A stretch of DNA of 64,000 bases from Rhodobacteraceae bacterium S2214 (lineage in GTDB: Bacteria > Pseudomonadota > Alphaproteobacteria > Rhodobacterales > Rhodobacteraceae). Within the stretch, counting starts at the first letter, position 1; each line of letters begins with the position of its first letter. The DNA lies in the NCBI GenBank assembly GCA_025141675.1, contig CP081161.1, forward strand, positions 1,152,001-1,216,000, in the 5' to 3' direction. The notes beneath the pieces were generated by a model, which did not search any database, had not been told where the DNA came from, and saw only the letters and a list, made by a program, of their open reading frames with translations. The position numbers were made by a program, and so were the translations under genes. This document shows positions 17,454 through 26,365 of this stretch, piece after piece.

Positions 17454-18523
17454 TGTGCATTTTTCTTAGATGTCGTCCGGTAGTGTTTCTCGATTTCGAG
17501 CAGCTTTTGTTTGCGCCAAAGGCCGCCGCCATACCCTGTTAGCGACCCGTCCGCGCCGATCACCCTGTGACAGGGCACAACGAGCGCGATCTGATTGGCA
17601 CCATTCGCGCGCGCGACAGCGCGTGTGGCAGGCGGACGTCCAATGCGTTTGGCGATTTCCGAATAACTGCGTGTCTGTCCGGGCGGGATCAGTCGCAGTT
17701 CGTCCCAAACACTTTGTGCAAAAGCCGACCCACCGTAAGCCAACGGCGTTGAAAAATTTGTAAAATCCCCGTCAAAGAATTGGGCCAACTCACTTTTGAT
17801 CTGTTCTCCGGCTTGCGTCTTCCCGATCCCGATCCTGCCCTTTACAAGCGTGTCCAGCTTGCCAAGCTCGGCTTTCAGAGCCTTCCGATCCAAGAACTCC
17901 AGTAGATGCATCTGCGACTTGCTGCAAACGGCGATCATTGACCCAAGCGGCGTTTCAATCCAGTCGTCAAATAACATGGGGGTGCTATCCAGCCTGCCTG
18001 GCGCACGCCCCAAGAGTTTAGAAAATGACCCGCAGAACGCGCTGGCAGACTCAAATCCGGCGTCCAGTTGGGCATCAATGACTTTGCCCCCATCAGATAT
18101 AGTTTCAAAACCGTCACGAAGTCGACGTTGCCGTGCCATCTCAAGGAATGTCATCCCAAAGTGCCGTTTGAAACTTCGCCTGACGGTCGATAGGTCAAAG
18201 CCCAAGCGATTAATGTCGTTCTCTGACCAACGGTACTCAGGGCGTTCATCCAGTGCTGCCAAAAGTGCTGCAATTGATGGGTCGGCGGACGCCATTGGTT
18301 GTAATGGATGGCAACGTTTGCAAGCGCGAAAACCTGCCTCAATACACTCTCCCACCGAAGCATAGAAAGTACAGTTTTCCGTCTTGGGTTTGCGCGCAGG
18401 ACAGGTCAGACGGCAGAAAACGCCCGTTGTCGAAACGCCAACATAGGCCGGCCCATCATAGGCCGCGTTGCGGTCTAATAGAGCTTGGTAGAGCGTTTCG
18501 TGATCTGGAAGGTCAAATAGCAT
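17450..18523 (-). CDS. ada: Bifunctional DNA alkylation repair protein/activator Ada
   Basis: 357 residues with three parts. An N-terminal zinc domain has Cys37, Cys41, Cys68 and Cys71 (one position off Escherichia coli 38/42/69/72), the first being the phosphotriester methyl acceptor. A central AraC-type HTH (about 95-180) includes FKRHFGMTFLEMARQRRL. The C-terminal O6-methylguanine methyltransferase has VVPCHRVIGADG with Cys318 as acceptor and TRAVARANGANQ. It repairs alkylated DNA and, once methylated, activates its own regulon. The stop overlaps the start of the decayed isocitrate lyase-family gene. Confidence 0.95.
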   Translation of the reverse strand: MLFDLPDHETLYQALLDRNAAYDGPAYVGVSTTGVFCRLTCPARKPKTENCTFYASVGECIEAGFRACKRCHPLQPMASADPSIAALLAALDERPEYRWSENDINRLGFDLSTVRRSFKRHFGMTFLEMARQRRLRDGFETISDGGKVIDAQLDAGFESASAFCGSFSKLLGRAPGRLDSTPMLFDDWIETPLGSMIAVCSKSQMHLLEFLDRKALKAELGKLDTLVKGRIGIGKTQAGEQIKSELAQFFDGDFTNFSTPLAYGGSAFAQSVWDELRLIPPGQTRSYSEIAKRIGRPPATRAVARANGANQIALVVPCHRVIGADGSLTGYGGGLWRKQKLLEIEKHYRTTSKKNAQ

Positions 18524-18801
18524 GACTGAACCATAGCAGTTGCCCCAACATCATGCCGCCGGAAATCAGGCGTCTATTTTTCTTTTTGCGGGCATTCGCG
18601 TTGCCGCAGCGAAAGCACGCAAAGTCCAAGGGCGGATTCATTCTGCGTGGACAATGCGTATATTGGCCGGGGTTGGATCAATGGTCGCATTAACTAGGCG
18701 CCGCTTTTCCTATCGTCATATCAAGGGTGGTAAAAAGGATCGTTTGCAAACTACAGTTTAAGCATCTGGCTCTTTATTGAGCCCAATCAAAGGAGACCGT
18801 T

Positions 18802-19005
18802 ATGTCTATTGCGAAAGTTACAGAAGTTATTTCATCCTCCACGAAATCGTTTGATGACGCCGTTGAGAATGGCGTTGCGCGTGCGGCCAAGACACTTAAG
18901 GGCATCACGAGCGCTTGGGTTGCAGACCAAAAGGTCATCGTGACAGACGGTAAAATCACCGAATACCGGGTAGCCTTAAAAATTACATTCGTTTTGGATG
19001 ATTGA
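18802..19005 (+). CDS. Dodecin (flavin-storage protein)
   Basis: 67 residues, strong AAGGAG upstream. Pattern SIAKVTEVISSSTKSFDDAV, the amphipathic helix KTLKGITSAWVADQK, and the end TEYRVALKITFVLDD are those of dodecins, small proteins that form hollow twelve-subunit spheres binding FMN, riboflavin or CoA. The Trp in SAWVADQK stacks on flavin in characterised members. Stands alone; the upstream 278 bases hold no gene. Confidence 0.93.
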   Translation: MSIAKVTEVISSSTKSFDDAVENGVARAAKTLKGITSAWVADQKVIVTDGKITEYRVALKITFVLDD

Positions 19006-19161
19006 TCGATTTTAGCAGCGGCGATTCTGTTAATCGATGCTTGTAGGTTGGACCGAAGACGTTGGCTGAATTCTACCTATCGGTGCCGTTCGGTTCAATT
19101 GGTTGGTAATTTTCTCTTAATTAAATCCGTCCAACGAATTTTGACGTCCGGCACAACAAAA

Positions 19162-19190
19162 CAAGGCCGCACGTTTTACCTGCGGCCTTG
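19162..19190 (-). terminator. Intrinsic terminator of the PilJ-N-like gene
   Basis: Stem CAAGGCCGCA/TGCGGCCTTG, 9-base loop, followed on the minus strand by TTTTGTTG. It lies 24 bases beyond the stop of the gene at 19214. Confidence 0.8.
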
Positions 19191-19213
19191 CTCTTTAATG
19201 AAATTAGGCGGGT

Positions 19214-20629
19214 TTACATCAAGCTTTGCACATTAATCCCGAATGTGATCGCGCCAATTTTTTCATTTGTAGCAGGATCAAAAATCGGCATTGAGGCCTG
19301 TGTTTGATAGTAGCCGGTGCTGTCGTCGAATTCGATTTCGGCGATGTGCATCTCTGCGTCGTCTTCAGCAAAAGTTTGTTGCCATTTGGCTTCGTCGCCT
19401 TGCCAATAGTCTGACGTCTTTACGCTTTGTGCGACGTTTAGGCCGCGGTTGTCCATGATAAAGACTTCCGTCACCAAGCCTGCTGTACCGGCTTGTTGAT
19501 CACGCAACCATGCTGACACATCGTGGTCGAGCAGCTTGGAAATCAATTCACCGCCTGCATCTGCCTGCGCACGCCAGTCTTGGTCGAGCGCGATGATATC
19601 GGCTTCTGTCAAATCAGCATGTGCGGCGTTCTGCGCGTTGATCGCAGCGATCATGTCAGCGTCGTCCAACCATCCAGACAATTCACCAGTCGCATAGGTA
19701 TTGACCGGCAAGCGGTAAACGCCTTCTTGGCCGGGCGTTGCGATCAAATACAGAGTCATGGTGTTGTAAACGTCCTTCAAAAGGACCCGTGTAAAGGCAG
19801 CGACTTCCACAACGCTTTCGGCAGTTCCACCGTTTACAACGATATCTTCCAGAATGGCCTTTTCTTCGATCCAATGCTTGTGCACTTCTTCAAGGCTTTG
19901 TGCGACCGCGTCATTCGGCGGTGGTGCGATGCCAGCGTCGCTGTAACCGTTGCGCAGTGCATTCAAGGACAGCTCAAACAGTTCAATGGAGGCCGTCAGG
20001 TCTTCGGCGGTTCCGAAGGCCGCGTTGCCGGTTGCCATGCCGCAGACGATACGATCCATTTGATCCAACAACGTGGTCTGACGACCGACGAAGTTCAGTG
20101 TAATTGCGTCACCCTGCAGCAACTCCAGCGGATCGGAATGCGCGCCGGAAATGTCAGATGCCAGAACTGATGTGCGTTCGGACAATTCGGCGAATGACGT
20201 TGCCACCAAATTCAAACTTTCAGTGTCACCGTGGTTATCAGTGATCTTTGCGGCTGCTGCGTCGATTTGCGTCCAGATTTCGTTGACAGCAGCGATTGAT
20301 TTGATGCCGCTGCTGGATGTTTCCCCGGAAGGGATGCCCAGTGCCGGATCACCGTCGCGTAGGCCCGCCAGGATAGCTGTTACGTTGGACCGAATACGCG
20401 TCAGGTCTTCGGAGGCCGCTTCAGGGTCAAGGTCATTTGCGACGCGGCAGGTGGCGGCAGCAACTTCTTCGCTGTACGTCCGCAGCTTTGCGGATTGGTT
20501 TACGCGGGCTTTGCTGCCTGAATAAGAGTCTTCTGAGATTGATTGTGCATGTGCTGTTGGCACGAACGCCGCGCTGGCAAGTAACGCTAGCGACAATCCA
20601 CGCGTGCCTTTGGAAAGCTTGTTCAACAT
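19214..20629 (-). CDS. Secreted protein with PilJ N-terminal-like sensor domain
   Basis: 471 residues from the ATG at 20629 (AAGGA upstream). Signal peptide to about residue 29 (LALLASAAFVPTAHAQS). Two helical repeats resembling the type IV pili methyl-accepting chemotaxis transducer N-terminal domain (around SAKLRTYSEEVAAATCRVAND and GRQTTLLDQMDRIVCGMATGN), each with a conserved Cys. The C-terminal 150 residues look like a Cache/PAS-type ligand-binding domain (EVFIMDNRGLNVAQS, TSDYWQGDEAKWQ, EKIGAITFGINVQSL). No membrane helix and no signalling output domain, so it is periplasmic and must pass a signal on by contact. It follows the PBP-OmpA gene on the same strand (126-base gap holding hairpins). 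Confidence 0.75.
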   Translation of the reverse strand: MLNKLSKGTRGLSLALLASAAFVPTAHAQSISEDSYSGSKARVNQSAKLRTYSEEVAAATCRVANDLDPEAASEDLTRIRSNVTAILAGLRDGDPALGIPSGETSSSGIKSIAAVNEIWTQIDAAAAKITDNHGDTESLNLVATSFAELSERTSVLASDISGAHSDPLELLQGDAITLNFVGRQTTLLDQMDRIVCGMATGNAAFGTAEDLTASIELFELSLNALRNGYSDAGIAPPPNDAVAQSLEEVHKHWIEEKAILEDIVVNGGTAESVVEVAAFTRVLLKDVYNTMTLYLIATPGQEGVYRLPVNTYATGELSGWLDDADMIAAINAQNAAHADLTEADIIALDQDWRAQADAGGELISKLLDHDVSAWLRDQQAGTAGLVTEVFIMDNRGLNVAQSVKTSDYWQGDEAKWQQTFAEDDAEMHIAEIEFDDSTGYYQTQASMPIFDPATNEKIGAITFGINVQSLM

Positions 20630-20687
20630 GAGATGTCCTTCATGGGGATGTAGGGCACCCCCAAGATTAAAGTGAAAGATCAAGGTC

Positions 20688-20714
20688 GCTACGACCTGCA
20701 AAGCAGGCCGTAGC
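20688..20714. repeat. Hairpin between the PBP-OmpA and PilJ-N-like genes
   Basis: GCTACGACCTGC, loop AAA, GCAGGCCGTAGC: 12-base arms with one mismatch. A second imperfect hairpin (about 20719-20750) precedes it in the direction of transcription. They could stabilise or attenuate the two-gene transcript; neither is followed by a good T-tract. Confidence 0.5.
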
Positions 20715-20755
20715 AAGTGGTTCAGGCTGCGATGGCTTCGCAACCTGACCTATCC

Positions 20756-22345
20756 TTAGGCGTCGTTGCTGGCTTCGATCCATACTTCCACGCGGCGGTT
20801 GATCGCACGGCCGTCTTCCGCAGTGTTACACGCCGTCGGCGCGATTTCACCGTAACCAGCGGCAGCGAAATCGATCCCGGTCAGGCGACCGTCGGCTTGC
20901 GCTACCAGTTCCTGCATCACTTGTTCTGCACGGCCAACGGACAAAGTCCGGTTGCTTTCAAACGCGCCAAGTGAATCTGTGAAACCTACGATCATCACTT
21001 TCGTGCCTTCCGGTTTCGCTTCGAGGTAATCCGTCAGACGGGCCATATCGACGCGGCTCCGTTCGTCCAGTCGGGATGACCCTGTACCGAAGCGGAACGT
21101 GGTGGACAGACGATCATAGTCGACCATCTGACCGAGCATTTCGCGCATAACGCCGCCTTCGAAAGCATCAACAGACGGGTCAAGCAATGAACGGGCACGG
21201 TCGCCATCAAGGCTTTGTGCGCGGGCTTGCACGCCAAGATCAATAAAGCCGGACTTTGCAATAACGCCGTCGGCGTCGCTTGAAATCGCGTAGTTGATCA
21301 GGTTCAGTGCTGTATCATCGACGGCATCGCCACGGTTGTAGAGGTACAGGCGACGTTGCAGCGCGTATTCTTCGGTCTTCGCTGAGAACGCGTCAGGCGT
21401 CATGCTGATCCCGCACTCGTTCACCAGTGTCACTGCCTTAGCACCACGCTGGAATGCGTAACCGACATAGCCAATAGCATTTTCGTCGTTATTCACAGCT
21501 GCGGCCATTTCGTTGCTGCCATCAACAGCGATCGCTGAAGCAGCGACAGCGCCGTTTGTTTCACCGAAGATGCGTTCATCAAAAGTGGAACGTGTGCCGG
21601 ACCCGTCAGTGTGGCTCATCAGTGTGATCGGCGCGTCGTTACCGCCCAATTCAGACCAGTTCGTGATGTTACCTGCATAGATGTCAGCCAATTGCGCTGT
21701 AGTGATTTCCTGAACAGGGTTGTTTGGGTGCAGGATGACAACGAGGCTATCAACCGCAAGAATGTGTTCTTGGCCGGGGCTCACCATGTTGCCTGCGCCG
21801 CTGTCGCGCAATGCGCGTGCTTCTGGCGGTGTGATGCGGCGCGACGACATGCCAATCTGGGATGTGCCGTCCAAAAGCGTTGCAAAGGCATCGTTCGAAC
21901 CAGTTGCGGACACCAAATATGACCCGATCTCGTCACCGAAACCGCCATCTGAGACGAAGTTTGCCAAGATATCTTGATCGTTACCGGTCGCAACAACTGT
22001 CGCTTCGGCGTCAAGGTGTGCCGCATAGCCCGACAGAAGCAGTGGCATCATGCCAAGACCGACTGTATCGGAACCTGCAATGTGGATGTCCGCAGTTGCT
22101 GTCTCGAAAGACGGGCAAGCATCGCCTTCACAGCGGACGCGGGACGCAGCAATCCGCAGATCACCAAGACCTGTGCGGATGACGTAGTTGTTGTCTGTAA
22201 ATTCGACGAATTCGCCAACGAGGTTAACCGTACCATCCGCAGATTTTAGCGTAATTTCATCCGCAAGAACGGACATTGGTACTGCACCGGCAGCAAACGT
22301 GATGAGCGCGAGAGCCGCGCCATTTTTTGTGAGATTTAAAGCCAT
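20756..22345 (-). CDS. Phosphate-binding-like domain fused to OmpA C-terminal domain
   Basis: 529 residues from the ATG at 22345 (AGGAGAAG upstream). Signal peptide to about residue 28 (VPMSVLADE). A short N-terminal domain with two Cys (VRCEGDACPSF) is followed by a PstS-like periplasmic binding fold (IHIAGSDTVGLGMMPLLLSGYA, GMSSRRITPPE, SHTDGSGTRSTFDERIFG). The last 120 residues are OmpA-like (TTFRFGTGSSRLDERSRVD, IVGFTDSLGAFESNRTLSVGRAEQV, NRRVEVWIEA), which bind peptidoglycan. So a solute-binding domain is tethered to the wall. No ABC permease or ATPase is near; a sensory or scavenging role is inferred. Confidence 0.85.
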   Translation of the reverse strand: MALNLTKNGAALALITFAAGAVPMSVLADEITLKSADGTVNLVGEFVEFTDNNYVIRTGLGDLRIAASRVRCEGDACPSFETATADIHIAGSDTVGLGMMPLLLSGYAAHLDAEATVVATGNDQDILANFVSDGGFGDEIGSYLVSATGSNDAFATLLDGTSQIGMSSRRITPPEARALRDSGAGNMVSPGQEHILAVDSLVVILHPNNPVQEITTAQLADIYAGNITNWSELGGNDAPITLMSHTDGSGTRSTFDERIFGETNGAVAASAIAVDGSNEMAAAVNNDENAIGYVGYAFQRGAKAVTLVNECGISMTPDAFSAKTEEYALQRRLYLYNRGDAVDDTALNLINYAISSDADGVIAKSGFIDLGVQARAQSLDGDRARSLLDPSVDAFEGGVMREMLGQMVDYDRLSTTFRFGTGSSRLDERSRVDMARLTDYLEAKPEGTKVMIVGFTDSLGAFESNRTLSVGRAEQVMQELVAQADGRLTGIDFAAAGYGEIAPTACNTAEDGRAINRRVEVWIEASNDA

Positions 22346-23044
22346 TAGATCTTCTCCTGAAACCACTCAAACGCAGTGATTGGCGACAGAAATTCTTCCA
22401 ACAACCGACAACCATTTCACCATACGCTACCCTCAAAAACTGCTCGGAGGGTTCGGCGTATTAACCAACGCTTTGTGATCGGAATGAGGCGGATGTTTGG
22501 CTTGACGTAAGGGATCGCTGTCATCTTTCGGATATGCTGCCCAAAGGAAACGAGTGGTGCGCAGATGAAAGCACCGAACGGACTTGATCGCATTGAAACG
22601 CTCGACAAATCGACGGACAAACACATCACGCAACGGCATGTTCGCGCCTGTTTGCCATCAAATGAAACAGAAGATTTAGGATGCAGCTGCAGCGGGGACA
22701 TCTAGGAAAGTTCAGGGCCATTTTGACGAGGCATCAGAGCTTCGCTTGTAGCAATTATTTCCTGGTGTTGATGTGGTCAGACTGCGCTGGCGTGGTGCAA
22801 TAACCTTCACGCTGCGAATGCGTGCAGCGGGGGATAAAAAGCTCCGCTGTCGGCTGTTTGCAATGCCGTCCTCGCCGCGCAGGCTATCAAGCACGATCCT
22901 GATCTTAACTTGAGATGAATAATGCTTGCCTCCTTTTCGGGACATTGCTCCGCGTAATACCACTGGCGAGAAAACACTGCAGTAATGAGAACTAAAAAGG
23001 CCACGTGCTGAAGGTTCAAAAAATTCGCGAAACTATCGCGCGCG
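22346..23044. other. 700-base gap with an IS3 remnant
   Basis: Between the PBP-OmpA gene and pcaB. Apart from the transposase scrap at 22859-22945, frames here are short and unconvincing. One frame (22565-22705, plus) encodes about 46 residues ending in a Cys-rich tail but has no ribosome binding site. Confidence 0.5.
22859..22945 (-). mobile_element. Fragment of an IS3-family transposase OrfA
   Basis: MSRKGGKHYSSQVKIRIVLD and SLRGEDGIA match the opening of IS3-type OrfA proteins (basic start, YSxxxKxxIVLxxLRGED). After residue 29 the frame loses similarity, so the rest of OrfA and all of OrfB are gone. No terminal inverted repeats were recognised. Confidence 0.6.
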
Positions 23045-24103
23045 CTAGCTCTCTCGACAGCCAATATCTTCAATTTTCTCGCACAACTCATTAGCCGCCG
23101 ACAAACCGCGCGCTGTCGCCGCGGTTATGTTTGGAAGGATCATCCATTCAAGTGCCCATGCAGCACCTGAGCGTTCTTGTTCATGAACCAGAGCGTGATG
23201 CATGCCCGAAATTTGGGTTGCGTTGTAGCGTGCAAGTGTGACCAGAAGTTCGGCCAAGACAGGATTGGATTTGTGGGGCATGGCGGACGACCCGCCGCCA
23301 CCGGACAGGCGCACCTCGTCGATGCCTTGCTGTGCCATTAGGGCAATGTCTTGACCGAATTTGCCCAGTGTTCCTGAAATCAGAGACAGTCGATTGGCGT
23401 AATCTGCGATAGCTGTGCGGTCTGTGTGCCAATTGTTAGCGTCGGTCAGGTCGAGAGAGTGGGCCATGTGGGTTGCAACGTCATCCCGTTGTCCTGCGAA
23501 GGCTGCTCCGTCTCCGACAGCGCCGCCCAGTTGCAGGCATTCTACCTGCGGGCGCAGGGTGCTGAGCGCTTGAATGTGACCATTGATCGGGCGCAACCAC
23601 GCATCAATCCGATGGGCCGTCTTGATTGGCATGGCGGCCTGCATGCGTGTGCGCCCCATCATGTCGTGGGACCCCTGAGTTCGTTTCAGTTCGGACAACG
23701 CGTCGTGAAGCGCGGTCAGGCGTCCAGTCAGCAGATCGGACGTTTTGCGCAAGGTCAGCGCCAAAGCCGTGTCCATCACGTCTTGCGACGTGGCACCTGT
23801 ATGGACAGCCGCCGCTGCATCGCCCGCAGCCGCGCGAAGTTGTTTCACAAAATTTGGCACCGGCACGCCATCGCGGGTTGTGCCTTGGGCCAACGCATTC
23901 ATGTCGATCATAGTGATGTCGATGGCGTGTGCGGCTAATTCGCCTTGTCCGGCAGGGACCTTGCCGCACGCCTCGAGTGCTTTCGCCAGAGCAGCTTCGA
24001 AGGCACGCATGTGGGAAAGTTGTGCGTCGCCAGACCAGATTGCGGCGATATCATCGTCGCGAAACAGGCCGCCGAGCCACGGATGATCAAATACAGACGT
24101 CAT
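23045..24103 (-). CDS. pcaB: 3-carboxy-cis,cis-muconate cycloisomerase
   Basis: 352 residues of the fumarase/aspartase superfamily: HTGATSQDVMDTALALTLR, RTRMQAAMPIKTAHRIDAW, and the signature GGGGSSAMPHKSNPVLAEL with the catalytic Ser. It turns beta-carboxymuconate into gamma-carboxymuconolactone in the protocatechuate branch. At about 350 residues it is shorter than the 450-residue pseudomonad enzyme, as is usual in alphaproteobacteria. Last gene of the leftward pca operon; its ATG overlaps the stop of pcaD by four bases. Confidence 0.93.
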   Translation of the reverse strand: MTSVFDHPWLGGLFRDDDIAAIWSGDAQLSHMRAFEAALAKALEACGKVPAGQGELAAHAIDITMIDMNALAQGTTRDGVPVPNFVKQLRAAAGDAAAAVHTGATSQDVMDTALALTLRKTSDLLTGRLTALHDALSELKRTQGSHDMMGRTRMQAAMPIKTAHRIDAWLRPINGHIQALSTLRPQVECLQLGGAVGDGAAFAGQRDDVATHMAHSLDLTDANNWHTDRTAIADYANRLSLISGTLGKFGQDIALMAQQGIDEVRLSGGGGSSAMPHKSNPVLAELLVTLARYNATQISGMHHALVHEQERSGAAWALEWMILPNITAATARGLSAANELCEKIEDIGCRES

Positions 24104-24885
24104 GGCAGATGCGCATAATGCGCTACGATGTCGGCTGCCAGACGGGAGGGCGCTTCGATGCAGGGCAAATGGCCTATGCCTTTATAGCAAGTGCTTTGCG
24201 CATCCGGAATGAGTGCGGCAAGGGCTTCGACGACATCAGGTGGGGTCGCAAGATCATCACCGCCCGCAACGCACAGCGCTGGGCAGGTCAACTGACTGGT
24301 GCCGTTACTTAAATCGGCGTCCCTGATTGCACCACAAACAGCTGCATAGCCTTCCTGCGGTGTACGGGTCAGCATCAGGCGGTAACCCGCTATTGCTTCC
24401 GGGTGGCTCCGGCGAAAGTCAGCGGAAAACCAACGTTCGATAATGCCTTCCGCCATTGCGTCTAGACCGTCTTGTTTCAGTGTCGCGATCCGTGTGGCCC
24501 AAAGATCCGCCGTGCCAATCTTGTAACCGGTGTTGCAAAGCACCAGACCTGCCACGAGGTCGGGGCGCGCAAATGCCAGCGCCTGTGCGATTTGCCCGCC
24601 AACAGACACGCCGCATATTAGCGCGTCGCGCAGGTTTAACTGATCCATAAGAGCCGCAAGGTCTTGCGCGAGGGCGGCGATTGAACCAGCCCCACCTTGG
24701 GTCAAGCCATGTCCGGATTTGTCATAGGTCAACGTGGGTATTTCCGGCGGCAGATTGGCGCAAACTTGGCTCCAAATGCGCATGTCCGTGCCTAGCGAAT
24801 TGGCGAACACTACTGCGCGCGCGCCAGCACCTTTGTGGTGGGCGTAATGGTGTAATCGCTCATTGACGGTCACGAAATGGGGCAT
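24100..24885 (-). CDS. pcaD: 3-oxoadipate enol-lactonase
   Basis: 261 residues from the ATG at 24885, chosen because it touches the stop of the BKACE gene (TGATG) and gives the family length. Alpha/beta hydrolase: VVFANSLGTDMRIW, YDKSGHGLT, nucleophile Ser in CGVSVGGQIAQ, GGDDLATPP (acid) and GIGHLPCIEAP (His). It hydrolyses beta-ketoadipate enol-lactone to beta-ketoadipate, here handing its product to whatever cleaves it, possibly the BKACE encoded just upstream. Confidence 0.93.
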   Translation of the reverse strand: MPHFVTVNERLHHYAHHKGAGARAVVFANSLGTDMRIWSQVCANLPPEIPTLTYDKSGHGLTQGGAGSIAALAQDLAALMDQLNLRDALICGVSVGGQIAQALAFARPDLVAGLVLCNTGYKIGTADLWATRIATLKQDGLDAMAEGIIERWFSADFRRSHPEAIAGYRLMLTRTPQEGYAAVCGAIRDADLSNGTSQLTCPALCVAGGDDLATPPDVVEALAALIPDAQSTCYKGIGHLPCIEAPSRLAADIVAHYAHLP

Positions 24886-25733
24886 CAGGCGGTCTCGCTG
24901 CCGATTGGTCGTAATCCTAGGATGCTGCGGGCTTGCGCCGGTGTCGCCACGGGGCGTCCGTATTTTTCGCAAATGCTAGCAGTGCGTTCCACGAGCGCTG
25001 CATTTGATGGGGCAAGGGTGTCACGATCAAGCCGCACGTTGTCTTCAAGGCCAGTGCGCGCGTGTCCACCTGACGAGATGGACCATTCGTTCAGCGTGGC
25101 TTGATGTGACCCGATGCCAGCGGCGCACCACGCAGCGTCAGGTCCGAAAAGGCGGTGAACAGTCTGGATGTAGTAGTCAAAAACGTTGCGATCGACAGGC
25201 ATCGCGTTTTTGACGCCCATCACGAACTGTACGTAAGGAATGTCCACGATTTCGCCGCGTGCGTGCATTGCAGCAGCCTGAAGAATATGGCTCAGATCAA
25301 ACGCTTCGACCTCAGGTTTGATGTCGTAGGTCCGCATTTCTGACGCGAGCCAATCCACGAGGTCAGGTGCATTTTCATAGACCCGCGTTGGAAAGTTACA
25401 GGATCCGACGGAGATTGAAGCCATGTCAGGGCCCAGCGACAGCATACCGCCGCGTGATTTGCCTGCTCCTGAACGACCGCCGGTCGAAAACTGGGTGATC
25501 ATGCCCGGACAGTGCTTTTCAACGCCCTCTTTCAAGGCTACGAATTTCTCGGGGTCGGATGACGGCGTTTGATCGTCGTTGCGCACATGGGCATGCACGA
25601 TTGAAGCGCCTGCTTCGAACGCGGCATGGGTCGATTCAATCTGTTCACTGACCGTAATCGGTACGGCAGGGTTGTTGGCCTTGGTCGGCAACGACCCTGT
25701 GATCGCAACACAAATGATGCAGGGAGATGTCAT
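24885..25733 (-). CDS. Beta-keto acid cleavage enzyme (BKACE, DUF849)
   Basis: 282 residues from the ATG at 25733 (AAGGA seven bases upstream). Pattern of the BKACE/DUF849 family: PCIICVAITGS, AAFEAGASIVHAHVRNDD (zinc-binding HxH), QFSTGG, PEVEAFDLSH, HARTGLEDNVRLDRDTLAPSNAALVERT. These zinc enzymes join a beta-keto acid with acetyl-CoA and release acetoacetate plus a new acyl-CoA; beta-ketoadipate is a known substrate of one subgroup. It lies inside the pca operon between pcaG and pcaD, and no pcaI, pcaJ or pcaF is in the window. I infer it converts beta-ketoadipate to succinyl-CoA and acetoacetate. Confidence 0.88.
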   Translation of the reverse strand: MTSPCIICVAITGSLPTKANNPAVPITVSEQIESTHAAFEAGASIVHAHVRNDDQTPSSDPEKFVALKEGVEKHCPGMITQFSTGGRSGAGKSRGGMLSLGPDMASISVGSCNFPTRVYENAPDLVDWLASEMRTYDIKPEVEAFDLSHILQAAAMHARGEIVDIPYVQFVMGVKNAMPVDRNVFDYYIQTVHRLFGPDAAWCAAGIGSHQATLNEWSISSGGHARTGLEDNVRLDRDTLAPSNAALVERTASICEKYGRPVATPAQARSILGLRPIGSETA

Positions 25734-25743
25734 TTCGCGTTCC

Positions 25744-26364
25744 TTAGACATCGAAAAACACGGTTTCGTTTTCGCCCTGAAGCCGGATATCGAAACGGTA
25801 GACTGTCGTTCCGTCTGTTTCAGTGCGGGCAGCAATCAAGGTTTTGCGGCGATCGACCCATTCGATCAGGTTCAACACCGGATCGGCTGCGTTTGCGGCA
25901 TCCTCGTCGCTGAAATACATGCGTGTGTTTAGTCCGATGTTGATGCCGCGCGCCACGATCCACAGGTTGAGGTGTGGGGCCTGTTTAGACTTGTCGCGGC
26001 CCGAAGTGCTGCCAGGTTTGACCGTCTCAAACGACCATTCGCCGGTGTCGAAATCAGAGATAACGCGGCCCCAACCGCGAAAACCGTCTTCGACTTCGCC
26101 GCCGCCTTCTGGATGGGCGTAGAACCCGTCTGCATTGGCTTGCCAAACTTCGATCAAGACGTCTTTAACTGCGGCACCTGTTCCATCAGTTACAACTCCT
26201 TCGACGCGGATCCGGTCGCCCTTGGCGTTCGGACCGACGATATCGTGCCCAAGTTCATTGTCGTAGATGTCAAAGCCCGCGGCACCTGGCGCAAGTCCGA
26301 TATGAACATAGGGACCAGCAGTTTGCGACGCTGTTTCTTTCAAGTAATCAAGGGTTTGCGACAT
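25744..26364 (-). CDS. pcaG: Protocatechuate 3,4-dioxygenase, alpha subunit
   Basis: 206 residues: TAGPYVHIGLAPG, GDRIRVEGVVTDGTGAAVKDVLIEVWQANADGFYAHP, then APHLNLWIVARGINIGLNTRMYFSDE, the intradiol-dioxygenase fold without the iron ligands of the beta subunit. It pairs with PcaH to open the protocatechuate ring to beta-carboxymuconate. One base separates it from pcaH. Confidence 0.95.
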   Translation of the reverse strand: MSQTLDYLKETASQTAGPYVHIGLAPGAAGFDIYDNELGHDIVGPNAKGDRIRVEGVVTDGTGAAVKDVLIEVWQANADGFYAHPEGGGEVEDGFRGWGRVISDFDTGEWSFETVKPGSTSGRDKSKQAPHLNLWIVARGINIGLNTRMYFSDEDAANAADPVLNLIEWVDRRKTLIAARTETDGTTVYRFDIRLQGENETVFFDV

Positions 26365-26365
26365 C

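Noticed and set aside
17037..17483. 148-residue frame on the plus strand
   Set aside because: It is the complement of the decayed isocitrate lyase-family gene, which explains the sequence better.
22417..22701. 94-residue minus frame between PBP-OmpA and pcaB
   Set aside because: No ribosome binding site and no similarity to transposase or other families; overlapping frames equally poor.
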